This document shows positions 6,323 through 7,049 of a stretch of 7,049 nucleotides of DNA, piece after piece (position 1 is the first letter of the stretch; every line of letters starts with the position of its first letter). The stretch comes from Deltaproteobacteria bacterium (GTDB taxonomy: Bacteria; Desulfobacterota; DSM-4660; Desulfatiglandales; Desulfatiglandaceae): positions 1 through 7,049 of the forward strand of contig DUZB01000295.1 of NCBI GenBank assembly GCA_013349725.1, given 5' to 3'. The notes under the pieces were generated by a model that was not told the origin of the DNA, did no database searches, and was given only the letters and a program-made list of their open reading frames with translations. The position numbers and the translations under genes are program-made.

Positions 6323-7049
6323 ATGAAAAATATTTCCAGATCCCTGATTTGCGGGGTGGGCAGAAGTCTGCTTCTGGCCTTCTTTCTGATTGTCGCGGGT
6401 TGTGTTTCTGATTCAAATCAGGTGAAGCCTTCCCTTGAAGAACCGGTCGAAATATCCGACGATAAGCAAACTCCTGTGACCCCTCCCAATCTTTACTGGA
6501 AGAGGTTTATTCCGCCCGGTGCACAGGATAAGGAATCTTCTTCTCAGAATAGTGCCCAGGCGGAAGAAAACAGTTCTTCAGATGCGGCTTCCGAAAATAT
6601 CCGCGATGCGTCGCTGGAAGACAAGGAGGCTCCGTCTACCAATGAACCGGAGATAATGAAGAAATCGGATCAGGAGCTACTGGATTCCGCTCTGGAATTC
6701 TGTCAGGTCTCCAATGATTTCTGGGACAAGGGCGATCTGGACAATGCCCTTGAAGCTCTGGATGAAGCCTATGCGCTTATCTTGAGGGTGAACGCGGAAA
6801 AATCTGCTGACATCCTGCAGCAGCGGGACGACCTGCGATTTACCATATCCAAGCGGATCATGGAGGTCTATGCTTCGAAGTTTATTGTGGCCAACGGCCT
6901 TCATACTGCTATTCCCCTCGATATGAACAATCATGTGAAAAAGGCGATCACTCTTTTCCAGGGGCGGGAGAGGAAAAACTTTCTCAATGCCTACCGTCGT
7001 TCAGGTCAGTATCGCCCCGCCATTCTGAAGGCCCTGAAAGAGGCGGGGC
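6323..7049 (+). CDS. Lipoprotein, N-terminal part of an MltD-like lytic transglycosylase (partial)
   Basis: The frame is open from the ATG at 6323 to the window edge, giving 242 codons with the 3' end missing. Residues 1-27 are a lipoprotein signal: a basic start, the hydrophobic stretch LLLAFFLIV and a lipobox VAGC with C27 as the lipidated cysteine. There is no aspartate directly after the cysteine, which by the E. coli sorting rule favours the outer membrane. Residues about 30-115 are a low-complexity Ser/Glu/Asp/Pro linker. Residues 115-185 are helical, including NALEALDEAYALILRV. The last part, with IPLDMNNHVKKAITLFQGRERKNFLNAYRRSGQYRPAILKALKEAG, matches the region just before the SLT catalytic domain in deltaproteobacterial MltD-like murein transglycosylases as I recall them. 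The catalytic glutamate and any LysM repeats would lie beyond the edge. AGGAG lies three bases before the ATG, a short spacing. Confidence 0.75.
   Translation, partial: MKNISRSLICGVGRSLLLAFFLIVAGCVSDSNQVKPSLEEPVEISDDKQTPVTPPNLYWKRFIPPGAQDKESSSQNSAQAEENSSSDAASENIRDASLEDKEAPSTNEPEIMKKSDQELLDSALEFCQVSNDFWDKGDLDNALEALDEAYALILRVNAEKSADILQQRDDLRFTISKRIMEVYASKFIVANGLHTAIPLDMNNHVKKAITLFQGRERKNFLNAYRRSGQYRPAILKALKEAG

Overview
The window looks like an ordinary chromosomal stretch from a Gram-negative bacterium, most likely a Desulfobacterota/deltaproteobacterial lineage. Three things suggest this. There is a DUF3467 protein next to a BFN (DUF151) protein. There is a full-length PlsB-type acyltransferase. 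At the right edge is the N-terminus of a lipoprotein resembling the MltD-like lytic transglycosylases of that group. Base composition appears balanced and coding density is high. There is no tRNA, rRNA, CRISPR array, transposase or phage gene.

Layout. Positions 1-125 carry an inverted pair of 7-bp tandem repeats. Positions 220-1662 hold a co-directional cluster of three genes: a DUF3467 protein (220-501), an orphan helix-plus-winged-helix protein (654-1040) and a YqaB-like HAD phosphatase (1084-1662, possibly from 1045). A BFN-domain protein follows on the minus strand (1665-2162); its stop lies 2 bp from the HAD stop. A 111-bp divergent spacer with two overlapping promoter candidates separates it from plsB (2274-4823). 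plsB is followed after 2 bp by a class II tRNA nucleotidyltransferase gene (4826-6139). A 183-bp spacer (6140-6322) holds a strong sigma70-type promoter match and a structured leader. It feeds a lipoprotein gene (6323 onwards) that runs off the right edge.

Functional picture. plsB makes the first acylated intermediate of phospholipid synthesis (lysophosphatidate), and the nucleotidyltransferase matures tRNA 3' ends. They appear to be co-transcribed and translationally coupled, although the pathways are not obviously linked. The left cluster has one predictable enzyme (small phosphorylated metabolite phosphatase) and two proteins of unknown role. The right-edge gene probably encodes an envelope peptidoglycan lyase.

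Three observations deserve follow-up. The nucleotidyltransferase has a strongly shortened loop between TTFR and RRDFT, the deletion reported to characterise CC-adding rather than CCA-adding enzymes. The N-terminal third of PlsB is a nearly collinear, catalytically dead copy of its own acyltransferase domain. The leader before the lipoprotein gene can form a pseudoknot or mutually exclusive hairpins ending in a T-run. I see no clear evidence of a wholly new multi-gene system.
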